Source: Gordonia sediminis (GTDB lineage: Bacteria > Actinomycetota > Actinomycetes > Mycobacteriales > Mycobacteriaceae). From it: 64,000 nucleotides of DNA. Shown here in pieces: positions 60,457 to 64,000 of the stretch. Under the pieces are notes generated by a model. It saw only the letters and a program-made list of their open reading frames with translations. It made no database searches and had not been told where the DNA came from. The stretch's first letter is position 1, and each line of letters begins with the position of its first letter. The DNA lies in contig RZUM01000002.1 of the NCBI GenBank assembly GCA_004193205.1, positions 806,001-870,000 of the forward strand. The letters are read 5' to 3'. The position numbers and the translations under genes were made by a program.

Positions 60457-62631
60457 TCAGAACTTCTCGCCCTTGGCTGCCTTGTCGACAAGGCTCTGCG
60501 GCGGCTCGAAGTGCTTGCCGTACTTCGACGCCAGGTCGCGAGCACGGTCGACGAAGCCCGCGACGCCACCGGAGTAGCCGTTGATGTACTGGATGACACC
60601 ACCGGTCCACGCGGGGAAGCCGATGCCGAAGATCGAACCGATGTTGGCGTCCTCGACGGAGGTGAGCACACCCTCGTCGAAGCACTTCACGGTCTCGAGC
60701 GCCTCGGCGAAGAGCATGCGCTCCTTCATGTCCTCGAACGGGATCTCCGTGGTGCCCGAGTTGAAGTGCTCGCGCAGGCCCGGCCACAGGCCGACGCGCT
60801 TGCCGTTCTCGTCGTAATCGTAGAAGCCCTTGCCGTCCTTGCGGGCGGTGCGGCCGTTCTCGACCATCCAGTCGACGACGGCGCTGGACGGGTGCTGCGG
60901 GAACTCCACGCCGGCTTCCTTGGCCGCGGCCTCGGACTCCTTGCGGATCTTCTGCGGCAGGGTCAGGGTCAGCTCGTCCATCAGCTGCAGCGGCGCGGCC
61001 GGGTAGCCGGCCTGGGTGCCCGCGTGCTCGATGAAGACCGGGTCCACACCCTCGCCGACGGCCGCGATGGCCTCGTTGACGAAGGTGCCGATGACACGGC
61101 TGGTGAAGAAGCCGCGGCTGTCGTTGACGACGATCGGCGTCTTGCGGATCTGCAAGGTGTAGTCGATGACCTTGGCCAGCACGGCGTCCGAGGTCTTCTG
61201 TCCCTTGATGATCTCGACCAGCGGCATCTTGTCGACCGGCGAGAAGAAGTGGATGCCGATGAAGTCCTCAGCGCGCTGCACACCCTCGGCGAGGATGGTG
61301 ATCGGCAGGGTCGAGGTGTTCGAACCCAGGATCGCGTCGGGCTCGACGATCTCCTCGATCTCCTGGAAGACCTTGTGCTTGACCTCGACCGACTCGAACG
61401 CGGCCTCGATGACCAGGTCGACACCCTTGAAGTCGGCGGCATCCACGGTGGGGTGGATGCGGGCCAGCAGCGCGTCGCTCTTCTCCTGCGTGGTCTTGCC
61501 CTTGGCGAGCGCCTTGGCCTCGAGGGTCTCCGAGTAGGCCTTGCCCTTCTTCGCGGCGTCGAGGTCGATGTCCTTGAGGACGACCTCCATGCCGGCCTTG
61601 GCCGACACGTAGGCGATCGCGGCACCCATCATGCCCGCACCGATGACACCGACCTTCTTGGCGGTGTACTTCGGGTAGCCCTCGGGACGCGAGCCACCGT
61701 TGTTGATGTGCTGGAGGTCGAAGAAGAACGCCTTGATCATGTTCTGCGCGACCTGACCGGTGACCAGGTCGATGAAGTAGCGCGTCTCGATGACGTCGGC
61801 GGTGTCGACGTCGACGTAGGCACCCTCGACCGCGGCGGCCAGGATGTTACGCGGAGCCGGCATGTTGGCACCCTTGATCTGCTTACGCAGCAGGGCCGGA
61901 AGTGCCGGGAGGTTGGCGGCGAAGGCCGGGTTGGTTGGAGCACCGCCCGGGATCTTGTAGCCCTTCTTGTCCCACGGCTGCGCGGCGTCGGGGTTCGCGG
62001 CGATCCAGGCCTTGGCAGCGGGGATCAGTTCCTCGATGGAGCCGACGACCTCGTCGATCAGGCCCGTCTCCTTGGCCTTGGCCGGGTTGAACCGCGTGCC
62101 CTGCAGCAGGACGCCCATCAGCGCGTTCTGGATACCCAGCAGTCGGACGGTGCGGACCACGCCGCCGCCACCGGGCAGCAGGCCGAGGGTCGCCTCCGGC
62201 AGACCGATCTGGACGCCCTTGACGTCGGCGGCCACGCGGTAGTGCGTGTGCAGCGCGATCTCCAGGCCACCGCCGAGTGCGGCGCCGTTGATGGCCGCGA
62301 CGACGGGCTTGCCCAGCGTCTCCAGACGGCGAAGGACCCGCTTCATGCCGTTGACGCTGTGCGTCATCTCGGTGGCGATCTCTTCCTTCGACCGACCACC
62401 GGCACCGCTGGTCATGTCCTTGAGGTCGCCGCCGGCGAAGAAGGTCTTCTTCGCCGAGGTGAGCACGACACCCGTGATGTCGTCCTTCTCGGCCTCGAGG
62501 CGCTCGACGGTCGCGGACATCGACGACCGGTAGAGGTCGTTCATCGTGTTGGCGCCCTGGTTGGGGTCGTCCATGGTCAGGACGACGACGCCATCGGCGT
62601 CCTTCTCCCAGGCAATCATGTTGTCACTCAT
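60457..62631 (-). CDS. fadB: Fatty acid oxidation complex alpha subunit: enoyl-CoA hydratase / 3-hydroxyacyl-CoA dehydrogenase
   Basis: 724-residue bifunctional beta-oxidation enzyme. Residues 1-200 are the crotonase domain (INGAALGGGLEIALHTHYR, GLPEATLGLLPGGGG with the catalytic Glu); about 320-500 the NAD-binding dehydrogenase domain (VGVIGAGMMGAAIAYV) with catalytic HFFSPVDKMPLVEI; two C-terminal dimerisation domains follow. ATG 62631 (MSDNM) is chosen by match with mycobacterial FadB; another ATG four codons later is possible, and neither has a strong ribosome site. Located 37 bp behind fadA, forming the trifunctional enzyme. Confidence 0.96.
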   Translation of the reverse strand: MSDNMIAWEKDADGVVVLTMDDPNQGANTMNDLYRSSMSATVERLEAEKDDITGVVLTSAKKTFFAGGDLKDMTSGAGGRSKEEIATEMTHSVNGMKRVLRRLETLGKPVVAAINGAALGGGLEIALHTHYRVAADVKGVQIGLPEATLGLLPGGGGVVRTVRLLGIQNALMGVLLQGTRFNPAKAKETGLIDEVVGSIEELIPAAKAWIAANPDAAQPWDKKGYKIPGGAPTNPAFAANLPALPALLRKQIKGANMPAPRNILAAAVEGAYVDVDTADVIETRYFIDLVTGQVAQNMIKAFFFDLQHINNGGSRPEGYPKYTAKKVGVIGAGMMGAAIAYVSAKAGMEVVLKDIDLDAAKKGKAYSETLEAKALAKGKTTQEKSDALLARIHPTVDAADFKGVDLVIEAAFESVEVKHKVFQEIEEIVEPDAILGSNTSTLPITILAEGVQRAEDFIGIHFFSPVDKMPLVEIIKGQKTSDAVLAKVIDYTLQIRKTPIVVNDSRGFFTSRVIGTFVNEAIAAVGEGVDPVFIEHAGTQAGYPAAPLQLMDELTLTLPQKIRKESEAAAKEAGVEFPQHPSSAVVDWMVENGRTARKDGKGFYDYDENGKRVGLWPGLREHFNSGTTEIPFEDMKERMLFAEALETVKCFDEGVLTSVEDANIGSIFGIGFPAWTGGVIQYINGYSGGVAGFVDRARDLASKYGKHFEPPQSLVDKAAKGEKF

Positions 62632-62668
62632 GTTGTTTGAATAGTCCTTTGGTCGTGAGAAGCGAGAA

Positions 62669-63880
62669 TCAGAGACGCTCGATGATGGTCGCGACACCCA
62701 TGCCGCCGCCGATGCACAGGGTGACCAGGCCGTAGCGGCCGCCGGTGCGCTCGAGCTCGTCGAGGCAGGTGCCGAAGATCATCGCGCCGGTTGCGCCGAG
62801 CGGGTGACCCATGGCGATGGCGCCACCGTTGACGTTGACCTTCTCGTGCGGGATCTTCAGGTCCTTCATCCACTTCATCACGACCGACGCGAACGCCTCG
62901 TTGAGCTCGAAGACGTCGATGTCGTCGACCGTCAGGCCGGCCTTCTTCAGGGCCAGCTCGGTGGCCGGGGTCGGGCCGGTGAGCATGATCGTCGGCTCAG
63001 AGCCGACCTCGGCGAAGGTGACGATGCGGCCGCGCGGGGTGAGGCCGTTGCGCTTGCCCGCAGCCTCGCTGCCGATCAGGACGAGTCCGGAGCCGTCGAC
63101 GATGCCGGAGCTGTTACCGCCGGTGTGGACGTGGTTGATCTTTTCCACGTTGTGGTACTTCTGCAGCGCCACGTCGTCGAAGCCGGCCATGTCGGCCAAC
63201 GCCTGGAAGGCAGCCTTGAGCTTGCCGAGCGACTCGACGGTCGAGCCGGGACGACGATGCTCGTCGTGGTCGAGCACGATGACGCCGTTCATGTCGCGGA
63301 CCGGTACGACCGACTTGGCGAAGTAGCCTGCACTCCAAGCCTTCTCGGCGCGATCCTGCGACTCCGCGGCGTAGGCGTCGACGTCTTCGCGGCTGAAGCC
63401 CTCCATGGTGGCGATCAGGTCGGCGCCGATGCCCTGCGGAACGATGTAGTTCTCGTACGCGGTGAGCGGGTCGGTGAAGAGTGCACCGCCGTCGCTGCCC
63501 ATCGGCACGCGCGACATCGACTCGACACCACCGGCGAGCACCAGGTCGTCGAAGCCGGACGCCACCTTGGCCGCGGCCAGGTTGGTGGCCTCCAGCCCCG
63601 AGGCGCAGAAACGGTTGATCTGGGTTCCCGGAACACTCTCGGGCAGACCGCTGTTCAATGCTGCGGTGCGCGCGATGACCGCACCCTGCTCACCTACCGG
63701 CGAGACGACACCGAGCACGACGTCGTTGACTTCTGCCGGGTCGAGGGAGCCGTGCCGTGCCAGAACCTCGTCGATCAGGCCGGAGACCAGATCGACGGGC
63801 TTGATGCTGTGCAGCGAACCTCCACGCTGCTTGCCACGGGGCGTACGGATCGCCTCGTAGATGAATGCTTGATCAGCCAC
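62669..63880 (-). CDS. fadA: Acetyl-CoA acyltransferase, beta-oxidation thiolase FadA
   Basis: 403 residues, beta subunit of the FadAB complex: thiolytic release of acetyl-CoA. Catalytic Cys92 in [10 protein letters not shown], His in NEAFASV and [15 protein letters not shown], and the C-terminal Cys in [12 protein letters not shown] 63880 is preferred over GTG 63898 because AAAGGA stands nine bases before it and the length then equals that of M. tuberculosis FadA. It leads the fadAB operon. The second thiolase of the window (fadA2) is of a different subfamily. Confidence 0.96.
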   Translation of the reverse strand: MADQAFIYEAIRTPRGKQRGGSLHSIKPVDLVSGLIDEVLARHGSLDPAEVNDVVLGVVSPVGEQGAVIARTAALNSGLPESVPGTQINRFCASGLEATNLAAAKVASGFDDLVLAGGVESMSRVPMGSDGGALFTDPLTAYENYIVPQGIGADLIATMEGFSREDVDAYAAESQDRAEKAWSAGYFAKSVVPVRDMNGVIVLDHDEHRRPGSTVESLGKLKAAFQALADMAGFDDVALQKYHNVEKINHVHTGGNSSGIVDGSGLVLIGSEAAGKRNGLTPRGRIVTFAEVGSEPTIMLTGPTPATELALKKAGLTVDDIDVFELNEAFASVVMKWMKDLKIPHEKVNVNGGAIAMGHPLGATGAMIFGTCLDELERTGGRYGLVTLCIGGGMGVATIIERL

Positions 63881-64000
63881 GTTGTGTGTTCCTTTCACAT
63901 GAACAGGTGTGGTTCCGACTTCCAGGCTAACGCGGAATAACTTGTTTGGCTATACCGGGTGGTCAAGAAGCTACATGCATCGACAAATATGCGCTATGGT
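63881..64000 (-). promoter_or_regulatory. fadAB upstream region
   Basis: 120 bases before fadA to the window edge. A short AACTTGTT palindrome (63939-63946) is the only notable motif; it half-resembles KstR boxes but lacks the outer bases. No convincing promoter pair could be fixed. Confidence 0.3.

Noticed and set aside
60511-62640. 709-codon open frame antisense to fadB
   Set aside because: Composition is repetitive Leu/Asp/Gly/Val from codon bias; the opposite strand carries a full FadB with all motifs.
63939-63946. AACTTGTT upstream of fadA as a KstR site
   Set aside because: The outer T and A of the consensus are missing, so it is not called.

Overview
The window is high-GC actinobacterial chromosome, best read as a mycolic-acid bacterium (order Mycobacteriales) and probably Gordonia or a close relative. 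From family knowledge, its gene order follows the Mycobacterium tuberculosis stretch Rv0243 down to Rv0198c: fadA2, fabG4, htdX, a TetR regulator, lpqI, a DUF2613 peptide, aftD, the acyltransferase/DUF3068/GT-C/glycosyltransferase/methyltransferase cell-envelope cluster, pckA, two P-loop-like proteins, trmB, an NYN protein, mmpL3, an AI-2E protein, a YbhN-like membrane protein and zmp1. The genus is an inference from gene content, base composition and the dispersed repeats; no rRNA is present to confirm it. I saw no tRNA, rRNA, insertion sequence or CRISPR array.

Region by region: 1-4.1 kb holds a fatty-acid module (divergent fadA2 and fabG4-htdX) plus a TetR gene; a matching 16-bp palindrome lies in front of both transcription units. 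4.1-8.4 kb is an apparent insertion relative to that order: an operon of metallo-hydrolase, transporter and two DUF202 proteins, divergent from a LysR gene. 8.4-12.2 kb carries lpqI, a universal stress protein, a degenerate 13E12/HNH gene and a DUF2613 peptide. 12.2-26.3 kb is the envelope cluster (AftD, acyltransferase, DUF3068, flippase, CitE-like lyase, GT-C-like protein, GT4, TetR plus methyltransferase, MmpS-like protein), with three tail-to-tail coding overlaps. 26.3-30.9 kb holds an FtsEX/MacB-type ABC pair and a secreted phytase-esterase-like protein. 31-37.6 kb has pckA with an elaborate 3' repeat region, a DUF6802 protein, two proteins with eroded Walker A motifs, and trmB with an NYN-domain gene.

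37.6-49.5 kb contains mmpL3, an aromatic-acid-type transporter, an operon of AI-2E protein with a two-component system, two membrane proteins, a penicillin-binding-protein-like lipoprotein that has lost its catalytic motifs, and a pirin. 49.5-58.3 kb has a flavoprotein disulfide reductase-like enzyme, zmp1, a K+ channel-like protein, an NDMA-type alcohol dehydrogenase divergent from a second MmpL, and an R2-like ligand-binding oxidase with every cofactor residue intact. 58.4-64 kb has an HsaD-like hydrolase behind a near-perfect KstR box, a DUF559-type nuclease-like gene flanked by two covarying hairpins, and the fadBA beta-oxidation operon.

Together the genes describe a lipid-centred organism: building and exporting mycolates and arabinan (AftD, TmaT/MtrP-like proteins, MmpL3), degrading fatty acids and probably sterols (FadA, FadB, FadA2, the KstR-controlled hydrolase), and gluconeogenesis from acetyl-CoA-derived carbon (PckA). 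No wholly new defence or biosynthetic system is obvious. The most promising unexplained items are the paired TetR operators, the covarying hairpins, the pair of Walker-lysine-less P-loop proteins, the hydrolase-transporter-DUF202 operon, and the insertion of coding repeats into htdX.
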